Assembly (NCBI RefSeq): GCF_002179555.1
Contig: NZ_NHOU01000001.1
Span: 124,001 to 188,000 of the forward strand
Length of the DNA stretch: 64,000 nucleotides
Direction of reading: 5' to 3'
From: Salinicola salarius
GTDB taxonomy: Bacteria > Pseudomonadota > Gammaproteobacteria > Pseudomonadales > Halomonadaceae
Shown here: in pieces, positions 17,803 through 31,452 of the stretch
Layout: each line of letters opens with the position of its first letter
Numbering within the stretch: position 1 is the stretch's first letter
Made by a program: the position numbers and the translations under genes
The notes under the pieces: generated by a model
Databases searched by the model: none
The model's input: only the letters and a program-made list of their open reading frames with translations
What the model was told of the DNA's origin: nothing

Positions 17803-19157
17803 TGGATACGATCCAGAACGTACTGGCGGTCATCGTCGTACTCGGTCTGCTGATCACGTTTCACGAGTTCGGGCATTTCTGGGTGGCCCGTCGTTGTGGC
17901 GTCAAGGTGCTCCGTTTCTCGGTCGGTTTCGGCAAGCCGCTGTGGTCGCGCTGCGATCGGCAGGGCACGGAATATGCCATCGCTGCCATTCCGTTGGGCG
18001 GTTATGTCAAGATGCTCGACGAACGCGAGGGGCCGGTAGCGCCGGAAGAACTCGATCGCGCTTTCAATCGCAAGAGCGTCTGGGCCCGGATCGCGATCGT
18101 GGCGGCGGGGCCGATTGCCAATTTCCTGTTGGCTCTAGTGGCCTACTGGGCGCTGTTCGTTTACGGCTCGACCACGGTAGCGCCGGTGATCGGCGACGTG
18201 GCGCCGGATTCGGTCGCTTTCCAGGGCGGTTTGCGCAGCGGTCAGGAGATCGTCAGTGTCGAGGGCCACGAGACACCGTCGTGGAACGAGGTCAATCTGC
18301 AGCTGATCGCGGCCATCGGCGCCGATGGCGAGCTGCGGTTCACGACTCGTGATCCCTCGAATAGCGCGACGCGAACGCACGACGTGCCGGTGCAGAAGTG
18401 GCTGGTGCGTCAGGATCCGCCGCAGCCGATGTCGTCTCTTGGTATCACGCCATGGCGGCCCGAAGTCCCGGCGATGCTGGGGCGCGTGCTCGAGGATAGC
18501 CCCGCGAGCCGTGCCGGACTGGAAGCAGGAGATCGGATTGTCAGCGTCGACGGCAGACCGGTTACCGATTGGGTGGCGTTCGTCGATGTCGTTCGCAGCC
18601 ATCCCGGCACCGACCTGTCCCTGAACGTCGAGCGAGATGGCGTGACGCGCAGCATCACGCTGCGGCCGGAGTCGAGGCAGGCCGAAGATGGCGGGGATAT
18701 TGGTTACGTCGGCGCCGCATCACAGGCGGTCGAGTGGCCTGAATCCTATCGCCGCGAGATTCGCTATGGTCCGATCGAGGCGATCGGGCAGGCAGTGACC
18801 AAGACGGGCGAGATGACCTGGCTGACAGCGGACTCGATCCGCAAGATGATCGTCGGCTGGATATCGCCTTCGAACCTGTCGGGCCCGATCACCATCGCTC
18901 GCATTGCCGGGGATTCGGCACGCAGCGGGGTCGAGACATTCATCGGCTTCCTGGCTTATCTATCGATCAGCCTGGGTGTGCTGAACCTGTTGCCGATTCC
19001 GGTACTCGATGGGGGGCATCTGGCCTATTACCTGATCGAGCTGGTTCGAGGCAAGCCGGTGTCGGAAACCGCCCAGGCGATGGGCCTGCGCGTCGGCGTG
19101 GCGCTGGTCGGGTGCCTGATGATGATGGCGCTCTACTTCGATCTGATGCGACTGTGA
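17802..19157 (+). CDS. rseP: site-2 intramembrane zinc protease RseP
   Basis: Inner-membrane metalloprotease that cuts the transmembrane part of RseA-type anti-sigma factors and clears signal peptides. 451 aa with the zinc motif HEFGH (His21, Glu22, His25), two periplasmic PDZ domains (about 100-310) and the third ligand in PVLDGGHL (Asp403). The start at 17802 overlaps the dxr stop by one base. Directly upstream of bamA, as in most Proteobacteria, consistent with an envelope stress theme. Confidence 0.97.
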   Translation: MDTIQNVLAVIVVLGLLITFHEFGHFWVARRCGVKVLRFSVGFGKPLWSRCDRQGTEYAIAAIPLGGYVKMLDEREGPVAPEELDRAFNRKSVWARIAIVAAGPIANFLLALVAYWALFVYGSTTVAPVIGDVAPDSVAFQGGLRSGQEIVSVEGHETPSWNEVNLQLIAAIGADGELRFTTRDPSNSATRTHDVPVQKWLVRQDPPQPMSSLGITPWRPEVPAMLGRVLEDSPASRAGLEAGDRIVSVDGRPVTDWVAFVDVVRSHPGTDLSLNVERDGVTRSITLRPESRQAEDGGDIGYVGAASQAVEWPESYRREIRYGPIEAIGQAVTKTGEMTWLTADSIRKMIVGWISPSNLSGPITIARIAGDSARSGVETFIGFLAYLSISLGVLNLLPIPVLDGGHLAYYLIELVRGKPVSETAQAMGLRVGVALVGCLMMMALYFDLMRL

Positions 19158-19330
19158 TGACAGGGATTTGATGCGGCGCCAGCGACGGGATGTCGTTGGC
19201 GGTCAGTGTCGAGGATGTCGGTGCACGGGAAGACCCCACGTGTGGCAGGCGCGAGCTTGTCAGTCGTAGGGAGAAATGTATAAGGTGCCTGTTCGATACG
19301 CGGGCGGACCCCACAGAAGCGATTGATTGC

Positions 19331-21667
19331 ATGAAACTCAAGACCATCGGATTGGCAGGACTACTGCTGGCCAGCTCTCCCGTTGCGCTGGCGGCACCTT
19401 TTGAGATTTCGGATATTCGTGTAGAGGGGCTGCAGCGCGTCTCGGCTGCATCCGTTTTCAACGCTTTCCCCGTCAGCGCCGACCAGACGGTCGATGAGCA
19501 GAAGCTGGGCGAGGCTGCCCAGCAGCTATTCGACACCGGGCTGTTCGACGACATTCGGCTTTCCCGCGATAACGACGTGCTGATCGTCAACGTGGTCGAG
19601 CGGCCATCCATTGCCGAGATCAATATCGAAGGCAACTCGCAGATTTCCGACGATGACCTGCGCACGGGTCTGACCGACGCCGGCCTGGCCGAAAGTCAGG
19701 TGCTGCAGCGTTCGACGCTGGAGGAGATGCAGCGCGAACTCGAGCGTCTCTACCAGTCTCAGGGGCGTTACAGCTCGAACATCAAGACCTCGGTCGAACA
19801 GCTCGAGCGCAACCGGGTCCGCGTCAATATCGATATCAACGAAGGGGAAGTGGCGAAAATTCGCCAGATCAACGTCGTCGGCAACGAAGCCTACGACGAC
19901 GACACCCTGAGCGATCTGTTCCAGCTCGAGGACAAGCCGGGCTGGTTCTTCGGCTGGTTCTCCGACGACGAGTATTCCCGCGAAGCCTTGTCCGGCGATC
20001 TGGAGACGCTGCGTTCCTGGTACCTCGACCGCGGTTACGTCAACTTCGCGATCAGCTCGACTCAAGTGTCGATCAGTCCGGATAAGTCGCGGATCTTCGT
20101 CACCATCAATGTCGATGAAGGCAAGCGCTACAAGCTCGACGAGATCAGCTTCGATGGTGATCTGAAGATCGACGAGTCTACGGCGCGCTCGCTGGTGACG
20201 GCCAAGTCGGGTGAATATTTCTCCCAGAGCAAACTGACCGAATCCTCGGAAGCGCTGCGTCAGAAGCTCGGTGCCGAGGGCTTTGCCTTCGCGGATATCC
20301 AGGCGGTGCCTACCGTGGACGAGGCGGGCGATACCGTGGATATCACCTTCCGTGTCGATCCCGGCCGCCGTGCGTACGTTCGCCGGATCAACTTCGAAGG
20401 CAACACCACGACACAGGACGAAGTGCTGCGTCGTGAAATGACCCAAATGGAAGGGGCACCTGCCTCGACCGATCAGATTTCGCAGTCACGTCAACGTCTC
20501 GAGCGGCTCGGTTTTTTCAAGCAGGTCGACGTGGACACCCGGCCGGTGGCCGGCGAGCCGGATCAACTGGACGTAACCTACAACGTTCAGGAGCAGCCGT
20601 CGGGCTCCATCTCGGCGAGCGTCGGTTTTTCTCAGACGGCCGGAGTCATCTACGGCGCGGCGCTGTCCCAGAACAACTTTTTGGGGACGGGTAACCGGGT
20701 CAATATCGGCGCACAGCGAAGCGACACCTTCACCAACATCAATTTCGGTTTCACCGATCCGTACTGGACGCTCGACGGCATCTCGCGCGGCTATAACGTC
20801 TTCTACCGCGAGACCGATTACGAAGATTCCTACATCTCGACCTACTCGACCGACTCCTATGGCGGCAACATCAATTTCGGCTACCCGATCAACGACCTGT
20901 CGCGCCTCAACTTCGGTGTCGGGCTCGAGAACCTCTCGATCGATACCTACGACGACACGTCGGCGGAGATCGTCCAGTACACCGATGATCAGGGCGAAGA
21001 CTTCTTCAACTACAAGCTGACAGCCAGCTGGACCCGCAACAATCTGAACCGCGGGATCATGCCGACGGCGGGCAGCTATCAGCGGGTCTCGCTGGAAGCC
21101 GCCATCCCGGGGTCGGATGCGGAGTATTACAAGCTGCGCTACCGTGGCCAGAAGCTGTTCGAACTCAATCCCGACTGGTCGCTCAAGTTCAGCAGCAATC
21201 TGGGCTATGCCGATACGCTCGGCTCCAACGATCCTTACCCGTTCTACGAGAACTTCTACTCGGGCGGTCTGGGCTCGGTGCGCGGCTACACCGGCAATAC
21301 GTTGGGACCGAAGACGACGGAGCGTGGCGATGGCGACGACGATACCCTGGGCGGTAACGTCCTGGTCGAAGGGTCTGCCGAGTTGATCTACCCGTTCCCG
21401 TGGATCGAGGACCGCCGGTCCCTGCAGACCAGCATCTTCCTCGATGGCGGTAATACTTACCTGACCGACTGCTACGCCGTCCCGGACGGCTACACGTCGA
21501 GCTGCGACAGCGGGGTCAATCTCGATGACCTGCGCTATAGCGTGGGCCTGGGGCTTTCCTGGCTGACGCCGGTCGGACCGCTGACGTTCAGCGTGGCCAA
21601 GCCACTGAACGAGAAGGACGGCGACGACCCGCAGGTGTTCCAGTTCTCGCTGGGTCAGACGTTCTAA
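19331..21667 (+). CDS. bamA: outer membrane protein assembly factor BamA
   Basis: Central Omp85 component of the BAM complex that inserts beta-barrel proteins. The start at 19331 gives a 778-aa precursor with a clear signal peptide (MKLKTIGLAGLLLASSPVALAA), five POTRA domains to about residue 420, and a 16-strand barrel ending in the Phe-terminal beta signal (FSLGQTF). The VRGY motif is visible as GSVRGYTGN. The longer frame to 19190 would spoil the signal peptide. A 173-bp gap after rseP may hold a promoter, but I could not identify one. Confidence 0.98.
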   Translation: MKLKTIGLAGLLLASSPVALAAPFEISDIRVEGLQRVSAASVFNAFPVSADQTVDEQKLGEAAQQLFDTGLFDDIRLSRDNDVLIVNVVERPSIAEINIEGNSQISDDDLRTGLTDAGLAESQVLQRSTLEEMQRELERLYQSQGRYSSNIKTSVEQLERNRVRVNIDINEGEVAKIRQINVVGNEAYDDDTLSDLFQLEDKPGWFFGWFSDDEYSREALSGDLETLRSWYLDRGYVNFAISSTQVSISPDKSRIFVTINVDEGKRYKLDEISFDGDLKIDESTARSLVTAKSGEYFSQSKLTESSEALRQKLGAEGFAFADIQAVPTVDEAGDTVDITFRVDPGRRAYVRRINFEGNTTTQDEVLRREMTQMEGAPASTDQISQSRQRLERLGFFKQVDVDTRPVAGEPDQLDVTYNVQEQPSGSISASVGFSQTAGVIYGAALSQNNFLGTGNRVNIGAQRSDTFTNINFGFTDPYWTLDGISRGYNVFYRETDYEDSYISTYSTDSYGGNINFGYPINDLSRLNFGVGLENLSIDTYDDTSAEIVQYTDDQGEDFFNYKLTASWTRNNLNRGIMPTAGSYQRVSLEAAIPGSDAEYYKLRYRGQKLFELNPDWSLKFSSNLGYADTLGSNDPYPFYENFYSGGLGSVRGYTGNTLGPKTTERGDGDDDTLGGNVLVEGSAELIYPFPWIEDRRSLQTSIFLDGGNTYLTDCYAVPDGYTSSCDSGVNLDDLRYSVGLGLSWLTPVGPLTFSVAKPLNEKDGDDPQVFQFSLGQTF

Positions 21668-21759
21668 TATCATGCCCTGGATTCACGGCATCCTGGTGGC
21701 GTCGTGAGTCCAGACCGATTTTCAGACAGTTGGTCTGTCTAGTTTCAAGGAGATGCCGC

Positions 21760-22263
21760 ATGCGCAAGATAGCAGGAGTTCTCGGGCTCGGTTTGCTGAC
21801 GATGGTTTCCGTACCGGCGATGGCGACGGAAGTGGGCGTGCTCGATTGGCGTGAAGCGCTGATGTCTTCCAATTCTGCCCAGGCATCGATGAATCAGCTG
21901 AAAAACCGTATCAGCGCTCAGCAACAGCAGGCGCAGTCGTTGAGCCAGGAGCTGCAACAGCTGCAGCAGCGTTTGCAGAAGGACGGGGACGTGATGTCCG
22001 AGTCCGAGCGCAATTCGGTAACCCAGCAGCTGCGCCAGAAGGGCGGCCAGTTCCAGCAGCTGCGGGGCCAGATTTCCCAGGCGCAGCAGCAGGCCGAACA
22101 GCAGTACCTGAAGAGCGCCAAGCCCAAGCTCGACCAGGCGATTCAGCAGGTCGTCGACGAGCGCGATCTGGACATGGTCGTGGATCGTGATGCCGTGGTC
22201 TATTCGGGTGACAGCCTCGATATTACCTCCGAAGTCACGCAGATCTTCAATTCGCTCAACTAA
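21760..22263 (+). CDS. skp: periplasmic chaperone Skp (OmpH family)
   Basis: Holds unfolded outer-membrane proteins in the periplasm for BamA. 167 aa with a signal peptide (MRKIAGVLGLGLLTMVSVPAMA) and the mature start TEVGVLDWREAL, then a Gln-rich coiled coil (about 40-130), the arms of the jellyfish-shaped trimer. AAGGAG lies 7 bp before the ATG at 21760. Placed between bamA and lpxD as usual. The Gln content of the arms is higher than in E. coli Skp. Confidence 0.95.
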   Translation: MRKIAGVLGLGLLTMVSVPAMATEVGVLDWREALMSSNSAQASMNQLKNRISAQQQQAQSLSQELQQLQQRLQKDGDVMSESERNSVTQQLRQKGGQFQQLRGQISQAQQQAEQQYLKSAKPKLDQAIQQVVDERDLDMVVDRDAVVYSGDSLDITSEVTQIFNSLN

Positions 22264-22285
22264 TGGTTCAAACCGGCGCCCGTTC

Positions 22286-23326
22286 ATGAAGAGAGATGCT
22301 TCTACCTCTTACACGCTTGGCGAACTCGCCGAGCGGATCGACGCTCGCGTGGTCGGTGACGCGAACCTGCGTGTCAGCGGGCTGTCGACGCTGACCGATG
22401 CCGGCCCGTCGGATCTGGCATTTCTCGCCAATCGGGCTTACCTGAAGTATCTGGCCACGACTCGCGCCGGTGCCGTGCTGGTCAATCCGGCTCATGGCGA
22501 CAGCTGCCCCTGTCCGCGACTGGAGCTGGACAACCCCTATCTGGGCTACGCCAAGCTGTCGCGGCTGTTCGATCCGCTGGTCAATCAGGTCTCTCGAGGC
22601 GTGCATTCGACGGCGGTGGTATCGCCCGAGGCGACCCTGGGCGAGGGTGTCGAGATCGGTGCCCATTGCGTCATCGAAGCCGGCGTCGTCCTTGCTGATG
22701 ACTGCGTCATCGGCGCAGGGTGCTTCATTGGCGCCGATACCACGATCGGTCGCGGCTCCCGGCTCCATGCCAACGTGACGCTTTATCACGGCGTGATCAT
22801 CGGCGAGCGTGCCATCCTGCACAGCGGTTGTGTCATCGGCGGTGACGGGTTCGGATTCGCCCACGACGGCAAGCACTGGGAGAAGATCGCTCAGCTGGGC
22901 GGTGTGACGCTGGGTGACGATGTCGAAGTCGGCAGCTGCTCGAGCATCGATCGCGGGGCGCTGGGCGACACGCAGATTGGCAGCGGGGTCAAGATCGACT
23001 CCCAGGTCCAGATTGCCCACAACGTGCAGATCGGCGACCACAGCGCGCTGGCAGGCTGCGTCGGAATCGCCGGTTCCACCAAGGTCGGCCGTCACTGTCT
23101 GCTGGGCGGCGGCGTCGGGCTCTCCGGTCATCTGACCCTGGCCGATGGCGTCCAGGTGACCGGCATGAGCTTGGTCACGAATTCGATTCCGGAGCCTGGC
23201 GTCTATTCCTCCGGCACCGGTTCGATGTCGAATAGTCAGTGGCGAAAAAACGCTGTACGCTTCAAGCAGCTCGACGAAATCGCCAAGCGATTGACCCGTC
23301 TCGAGCGCAATATTCGCGACGCCTGA
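22286..23326 (+). CDS. lpxD: UDP-3-O-(3-hydroxyacyl)glucosamine N-acyltransferase
   Basis: Third step of lipid A synthesis: adds the N-linked hydroxyacyl chain from acyl-ACP. 346 aa with an N-terminal uridine-binding domain, a long hexapeptide-repeat helix (about 100-310) and catalytic HDGKHWEKIAQLGGVTLGDDVEVG region. The start at 22286 (MKRDASTSY) gives the family length but has no obvious ribosome site and lies 23 bp after skp, so coupling is likely. Confidence 0.97.
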   Translation: MKRDASTSYTLGELAERIDARVVGDANLRVSGLSTLTDAGPSDLAFLANRAYLKYLATTRAGAVLVNPAHGDSCPCPRLELDNPYLGYAKLSRLFDPLVNQVSRGVHSTAVVSPEATLGEGVEIGAHCVIEAGVVLADDCVIGAGCFIGADTTIGRGSRLHANVTLYHGVIIGERAILHSGCVIGGDGFGFAHDGKHWEKIAQLGGVTLGDDVEVGSCSSIDRGALGDTQIGSGVKIDSQVQIAHNVQIGDHSALAGCVGIAGSTKVGRHCLLGGGVGLSGHLTLADGVQVTGMSLVTNSIPEPGVYSSGTGSMSNSQWRKNAVRFKQLDEIAKRLTRLERNIRDA

Positions 23327-23383
23327 GGGTTCTCTGATGGATCCGGGGAGCCCTCCCGGGCCATCTCGATCACGCCCCCGAAG

Positions 23384-23412
23384 CTGGCAGTCGTCCGGTG
23401 CGCCTGTATAAT
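23384..23412 (+). promoter_or_regulatory. sigma-70-like promoter upstream of fabZ
   Basis: CTGGCA (23384-23389), 17 bp, TATAAT (23407-23412). The -10 is a perfect consensus and the -35 matches 4 of 6. It lies in the lpxD-fabZ gap, so fabZ-lpxA-lpxB-rnhB-dnaE can be transcribed apart from bamA-skp-lpxD. Confidence 0.6.
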
Positions 23413-23449
23413 GCCCGCCCAAATGGGTGAACGCCGTTTTGCCTCCCTG

Positions 23450-23493
23450 TGCCTGCCCTTGGTCAAAAGTGTAGGGGCAGGCATTTCGTTATT
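23450..23493 (+). promoter_or_regulatory. terminator-like hairpin in the fabZ leader
   Basis: TGCCTGCCC (23450-23458) pairs perfectly with GGGCAGGCA (23475-23483), followed by TTTCGTTATTT. It lies between the promoter at 23384-23412 and the fabZ ribosome site at 23496. It may terminate readthrough from lpxD or attenuate fabZ expression. Confidence 0.5.
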
Positions 23494-23508
23494 TCAGAGG
23501 TTGTATTG

Positions 23509-23952
23509 ATGATCATGGACATCAACCAGATTCGCGAGTATCTACCGCATCGTTATCCGTTTTTACTGGTAGATCGCGTGATGGAGATCACGCTGGGCGA
23601 ATCGATCGTGGCGTACAAGAACGTCAGCATCAACGAACCTTTCTTCAACGGCCATTTCCCTCATCATCCGATCATGCCCGGTGTGCTGATCATCGAAGCG
23701 ATGGCGCAGGCTTGTGGCATCCTCGGCTTCAAGACGGTCAACAAGCTGCCGGCCGACGGCTACGTCTATTATCTCGTCGGCAGCGATAACGTACGCTTCA
23801 AGCGTCCGGTCATGCCGGGAGACCAACTGCGTCTCGAGGCCAATGTCATCAAGGGCAAGAGAGGCATCTGGAAGTTTGCCTGCCGAGCCACGGTCGATGG
23901 CGAATTGGCCTGCGAAGCCGAAATCATCTGTGCCGAGAGGAAAGTCGCTTGA
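23509..23952 (+). CDS. fabZ: 3-hydroxyacyl-ACP dehydratase FabZ
   Basis: Dehydrates 3-hydroxyacyl-ACP in fatty-acid elongation and competes with LpxA/LpxD for the hydroxyacyl pool. 147 aa; [13 protein letters not shown] and the hot-dog-fold active site [24 protein letters not shown] (catalytic His and Glu) are intact. AGAGG lies 8 bp before the ATG at 23509. The stop overlaps the lpxA start by 4 bp, which couples the two competing enzymes. Confidence 0.97.
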   Translation: MIMDINQIREYLPHRYPFLLVDRVMEITLGESIVAYKNVSINEPFFNGHFPHHPIMPGVLIIEAMAQACGILGFKTVNKLPADGYVYYLVGSDNVRFKRPVMPGDQLRLEANVIKGKRGIWKFACRATVDGELACEAEIICAERKVA

Positions 23953-24716
23953 TTCATCCCTCCGCCATCGTCGATCCCTCCGCCCGACTGGCCGATGACG
24001 TCGAAGTCGGTCCCTTCAGCGTGATCGGACCCGACGTCGAAATCGACGCCGGCTGCGTGATCGGACCGCACGTGGTGATCAAGGGGCCGACTCGAATCGG
24101 TAAACGTAACCGGATCTTCCAGTTTTCGTCGGTCGGAGAAGAGTGCCAGGACAAGAAGTACGCTGGTGAAGCGACACGGCTCGAGATGGGCGACGATAAC
24201 GTCGTTCGCGAGAGCGTGACGATTCACCGCGGCACCATTCAGGATCGCGGCGTGACCACCATCGGTAACCGCAATCTGTTCATGGCGTACTCCCACGTGG
24301 GCCATGACTGCCTGATTGGCAGCGATTGCATTCTCGCCAACCAGGCCACGCTGGCCGGCCACGTGACGCTGGGTGACTTCGCCATCATGGGGGGGCTCTC
24401 GGCCATTCATCAGTTTGCCCACATGGGTGAGCATGCCATGGCAGGCGGTGGATCGATCATCACCAAGGATATTCCCGCGTTCATCATGGTCAACGGTAAC
24501 CCTGCCGCGGCGCATGGCCTGAACTCCATTGGCTTGAAGCGTCGCGGTTTCTCGGCGGAAGCGGTGCGGGCGCTGGGCGAATGCTATCGTCTGGTCTACC
24601 GCAAGGGGCTGACGCTCGAGCAGGCCATCAGCGAAATGGAGAGCCGCTTCTCGTTCGACGAGACGCGCCGCTTCGTCGATTCGTTGAAAGCCTCCAAACG
24701 TGGAATCACCCGTTAG
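23949..24716 (+). CDS. lpxA: UDP-N-acetylglucosamine acyltransferase
   Basis: First step of lipid A synthesis. 255 aa beginning at TTG 23949 ([13 protein letters not shown]), with GAGGAAA upstream inside fabZ. A left-handed beta helix of hexapeptide repeats runs to about residue 190; the catalytic His lies in YSHVGHDC (HVAHDC in E. coli). The TTG start and TTGA overlap with fabZ suggest controlled translation. Confidence 0.97.
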   Translation: MIHPSAIVDPSARLADDVEVGPFSVIGPDVEIDAGCVIGPHVVIKGPTRIGKRNRIFQFSSVGEECQDKKYAGEATRLEMGDDNVVRESVTIHRGTIQDRGVTTIGNRNLFMAYSHVGHDCLIGSDCILANQATLAGHVTLGDFAIMGGLSAIHQFAHMGEHAMAGGGSIITKDIPAFIMVNGNPAAAHGLNSIGLKRRGFSAEAVRALGECYRLVYRKGLTLEQAISEMESRFSFDETRRFVDSLKASKRGITR

Positions 24717-24725
24717 GGTGGGCGC

Positions 24726-25892
24726 ATGCGCGTCTATCTCGTCGCGGGCGAACTCTCGGGGGATATTCTCGGCGCCGGCCTGATGCAGGCGCTCAAGCGC
24801 CGGCATCAGCAGATCGAGTTCAGAGGCATTGGCGGTCCGCGGATGCAGGCGCAGGGGCTCGAGTCGCTCTACCCGTTGGAAACCCTGTCGGTGATGGGGC
24901 TGGTCGAGGTGTTGAAGCACCTGCCGGGCCTGATCAAGGTGCGTCGCCACCTCAAGCGCGATGCCCTGGCGTGGCGGCCGGATATCATGGTGGGCATCGA
25001 CGCCCCGGACTTCAATATCGGTCTCGAGCGTCAGCTGCACGATCAGGGCATCCGTACGGCACACTACGTCAGTCCGTCGGTCTGGGCTTGGCGCCAAGGG
25101 CGGGTCAAGAAGATCGCCAGGGCGGTCGACGGGATGTTGACCTTTCTGCCATTCGAGGCGGATTTCTACGCCGATCACCATGTGCCGGTCGCTTATGTCG
25201 GCCATCCGCTGGCCGACGAGCTGCCCCTGGTCAACGATCGGGCGTCGGCGCGGCAGGCTCTCGGGCTTGCTCTCGATGTGCCGACCCTGGCCGTCCTGCC
25301 GGGTTCTCGCGGCAATGAAATTCGCTTCCAGGGAGAGATATTCCTGCGGACGGCGGCTGCGTTGCGTGAGCGCCTTGGCGCGCTTCAGGTAGCGATCCCC
25401 GCGGCCTCGCCCGAACGTCGGCAGGAGCTCGATTCCCTGCTCGAGCGGTTTCCGGAACTGGCGGCCAGCACGGTCGTCGTCGAGGGGCGTTCGCGTGAGG
25501 TGATGACCGCATCGGATGCCGTGCTGCTGACCTCTGGTACGGCGGCGCTGGAAACCATGCTCTGTCATCGTCCCATGGTGGTCGCCTACCGCATGGCACC
25601 GGCGACCTACTGGCTGGCCAGACGAATGGTCAAGACGCGCTGGATCTCGTTGCCGAATCTGATCGCGCAGGAAACACTGGTGCCGGAGCTGATTCAGGAC
25701 GCCGTGACTGCCGAAGCGCTGGTCGATACGCTACTGCCGTGGTTCGAGGACGAACAGGCGCGCTCGGCGCTCGAACAGCGCTTCGCGGCACTCCACGCCG
25801 AACTTCAGCGCGGGGCCAGCGAGCGAGCCGCCACGGCCGTCACCTCGTTGGTCGAGCACGGGTCGCTGGATCCTGAAACTGGAAAGGTCTGA
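24726..25892 (+). CDS. lpxB: lipid A disaccharide synthase
   Basis: GT-B glycosyltransferase of family 19 that joins UDP-2,3-diacylglucosamine with lipid X. 388 aa; [18 protein letters not shown] at the start, [23 protein letters not shown] and the C-terminal [22 protein letters not shown] block identify it. Ten bp after lpxA and 12 bp before rnhB. Confidence 0.97.
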   Translation: MRVYLVAGELSGDILGAGLMQALKRRHQQIEFRGIGGPRMQAQGLESLYPLETLSVMGLVEVLKHLPGLIKVRRHLKRDALAWRPDIMVGIDAPDFNIGLERQLHDQGIRTAHYVSPSVWAWRQGRVKKIARAVDGMLTFLPFEADFYADHHVPVAYVGHPLADELPLVNDRASARQALGLALDVPTLAVLPGSRGNEIRFQGEIFLRTAAALRERLGALQVAIPAASPERRQELDSLLERFPELAASTVVVEGRSREVMTASDAVLLTSGTAALETMLCHRPMVVAYRMAPATYWLARRMVKTRWISLPNLIAQETLVPELIQDAVTAEALVDTLLPWFEDEQARSALEQRFAALHAELQRGASERAATAVTSLVEHGSLDPETGKV

Positions 25893-25903
25893 CGAGAGAA
25901 GTC

Positions 25904-26545
25904 ATGTCATTGAAGTCTCCGATTTCCGCCTGGCCGGACATCGTCATCGAATATGATGGGCATCTGATTGCCGGCGTCGACGAGGTCGGGCGAGGACCGC
26001 TGATCGGTTCGGTGGTAGCCGCGGCCGTGATTCTGGATCCTGATTGCCCGATCGAGGGTCTGACCGATTCCAAATGCCTGAGTGCGGCACGGCGCGAAGC
26101 CTTCGATTTGCAGATCCGGGAATGCGCGCTGGCCTTCGCCATTGGTGAAGCCACGCCGCAGGAGATCGATTCACTCAATATCTATCACGCCACGCATCTG
26201 GCGATGCGTCGTGCCATCGATGCGCTGCCGACACCGGCCGAATACCTGCTGGTGGATGGCAACCGGCTGCCGGGACATGCGTGCCCGGGGCTGGCCGTGG
26301 TCAAGGGCGACCTTCGTCACCCTGCGATCAGCGCGGCATCGATTCTGGCCAAGGTGGCTCGAGATGCGCAGATGGTCGCGCTTGACGCGCGCTATCCGGA
26401 CTACGGCTTCTGTCGCCACAAGGGATATCCGACGCCGGAGCATCTCGAGGCGCTGGTCAAACTGGGTCCGCTGGGAGAACATCGCAGCTCTTTCGCCCCC
26501 GTTCGTGAGCGGCTTGCCGAGAGCGAACGCTCGATTTGCCGATAG
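25904..26545 (+). CDS. rnhB: ribonuclease HII
   Basis: Removes ribonucleotides and RNA primers from DNA-RNA hybrids. 213 aa with the first catalytic block [16 protein letters not shown] (Asp and Glu of DEVGRGP), LTDSKCLS and the later [21 protein letters not shown]. The common GPLAG reads GPLIG here. It sits between lpxB and dnaE, a conserved order. Confidence 0.97.
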   Translation: MSLKSPISAWPDIVIEYDGHLIAGVDEVGRGPLIGSVVAAAVILDPDCPIEGLTDSKCLSAARREAFDLQIRECALAFAIGEATPQEIDSLNIYHATHLAMRRAIDALPTPAEYLLVDGNRLPGHACPGLAVVKGDLRHPAISAASILAKVARDAQMVALDARYPDYGFCRHKGYPTPEHLEALVKLGPLGEHRSSFAPVRERLAESERSICR

Positions 26546-26685
26546 GCCATTGTGGCCTGTCCCACCTTTAGGCATGCTGATCCTGCCGGTGCGCTGACCA
26601 TGGTAGACGCTACGGCGTCACCGGCAGCATGACGGGATCGCGTGCCCGATATCCGCATTCATTCGCCGCCTGACTCGAGTTCGTC

Positions 26686-30195
<3,510 letters not shown>

Positions 30196-30329
30196 CCCGC
30201 CGAAGCAGGGCGCCTCCTTGCTAACACTCGTGGAGGTGCGATAATAATCCGTTTCGCGGCACGCCAGTCGCCCGTGTTTCGCTCGTATTCAGAAACCGAA
30301 GCTTGCCAGGATCACACAGTAGAAGCTCT

Positions 30330-31283
30330 ATGAATCCCAATTATCTAGACTTTGAACAACCGATTGCCGAACTCCAGGCCAAGATCGAAGAGCTGCGACT
30401 GGTCGGCAACGATAGCCGCATCAGCCTGAGTGACGAGATCGGTAAGCTCGAAGAGAAAAGCCGTAAACTCACCGAGCAGATCTTTCGTGACCTGACCGCC
30501 TGGCAGGTGACGCAACTGTCGCGTCATCCTCAGCGCCCTTACACGCTCGACTATCTGGACAACATCTTCACCGATTTCGACGAAATGCACGGCGATCGCA
30601 ATTTCGCCGACGATGCCGCTCTGGTCGGCGGTGTGGCGCGTCTCGACGACAAGCCGGTAATGGTCATCGGTCATCAGAAAGGGCGCGACGTCAAGGAGAA
30701 GGTGCGCCGCAACTTCGGCATGCCGCGTCCCGAAGGGTATCGCAAGGCGTGTCGTCTGATGGAGACGGCCGAGCGCTTCAAGATGCCGGTACTGACGTTC
30801 ATCGACACGCCCGGCGCCTATCCCGGCATCGATGCCGAGGAGCGCGGCCAGTCGGAAGCGATCGCCTACAACCTCGCCGTCATGTCGCGCCTGAAGACGC
30901 CGATCATCGCCACGGTCATTGGCGAAGGTGGCTCCGGCGGAGCCTTGGCCATCGGTGTCTGCGACGAACTGCAGATGCTGCAGTATTCCACCTACTCGGT
31001 TATCTCGCCGGAAGGGTGCGCCTCGATTCTCTGGAAGAGCGCCGAGAAGGCCTCCGAAGCCGCTCAGGCCATGGGCATTACCGCCTCGCGCCTAAAAGAG
31101 CTCGGCTTTGTCGATTCACTGATCGAAGAGCCGCTGGGCGGCGCGCATCGCAATCCGCGCAAGACCGCCAATCAGGTCAAGGAAGCGTTGACGGATAGCC
31201 TCGATCGGCTGCGGGCGATGGATACCGAGACGCTGCTGGAGCGAAGGTATGAGCGCTTGATGAGCTACGGCGCCCCTTCGTGA
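30330..31283 (+). CDS. accA: acetyl-CoA carboxylase carboxyltransferase subunit alpha
   Basis: Half of the carboxyltransferase that makes malonyl-CoA. 317 aa from ATG 30330 ([12 protein letters not shown]); a frame from 30303 would add nine residues. [40 protein letters not shown] and [17 protein letters not shown] are family signatures. Located after dnaE as in E. coli. A 116-bp palindromic element begins 3 bp after its stop codon. Confidence 0.98.
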   Translation: MNPNYLDFEQPIAELQAKIEELRLVGNDSRISLSDEIGKLEEKSRKLTEQIFRDLTAWQVTQLSRHPQRPYTLDYLDNIFTDFDEMHGDRNFADDAALVGGVARLDDKPVMVIGHQKGRDVKEKVRRNFGMPRPEGYRKACRLMETAERFKMPVLTFIDTPGAYPGIDAEERGQSEAIAYNLAVMSRLKTPIIATVIGEGGSGGALAIGVCDELQMLQYSTYSVISPEGCASILWKSAEKASEAAQAMGITASRLKELGFVDSLIEEPLGGAHRNPRKTANQVKEALTDSLDRLRAMDTETLLERRYERLMSYGAPS

Positions 31284-31286
31284 AGA

Positions 31287-31402
31287 TGACCGGCTGCGCT
31301 CACTCATACGGCGTTGAGCGCTCACTCGGTCTGCTCATGTAGTGAACTACACTGCGCGCCCTCGATCGCGCTCGCCTTGTCTAAGTATCGCTCGCACGGT
31401 CA
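31287..31402 (+). repeat. 116-bp dispersed imperfect palindrome, copy 1 (after accA)
   Basis: Outer arms TGACCG (31287-31292) and CGGTCA (31397-31402), middle arms GAGCGC/GCGCTC and inner arms TGTAG/CTACA share one axis. It aligns without gaps to the element at 36480-36595 (about 60 of 91 core columns identical). Conserved blocks include CTGCTCAT and CGCCTTGTCT. Stem differences between the copies are compensatory. It lies on the coding strand 3 bp after the accA stop. Confidence 0.8.
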
Positions 31403-31452
31403 CGCGGCGGTATGGGATTTTGTCGAAAGGTCGAGCGTCCAGGAGCCTCGCG

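Noticed and set aside
23769-25568. 599-codon minus-strand frame opposite lpxA and lpxB
   Set aside because: Both lpx genes are intact with conserved motifs; the reverse frame is a composition artefact.
31342-31452. Upstream extension of tilS
   Set aside because: It would translate the palindromic element after accA, and the TTG at 31453 has a better ribosome site and gives the family length.
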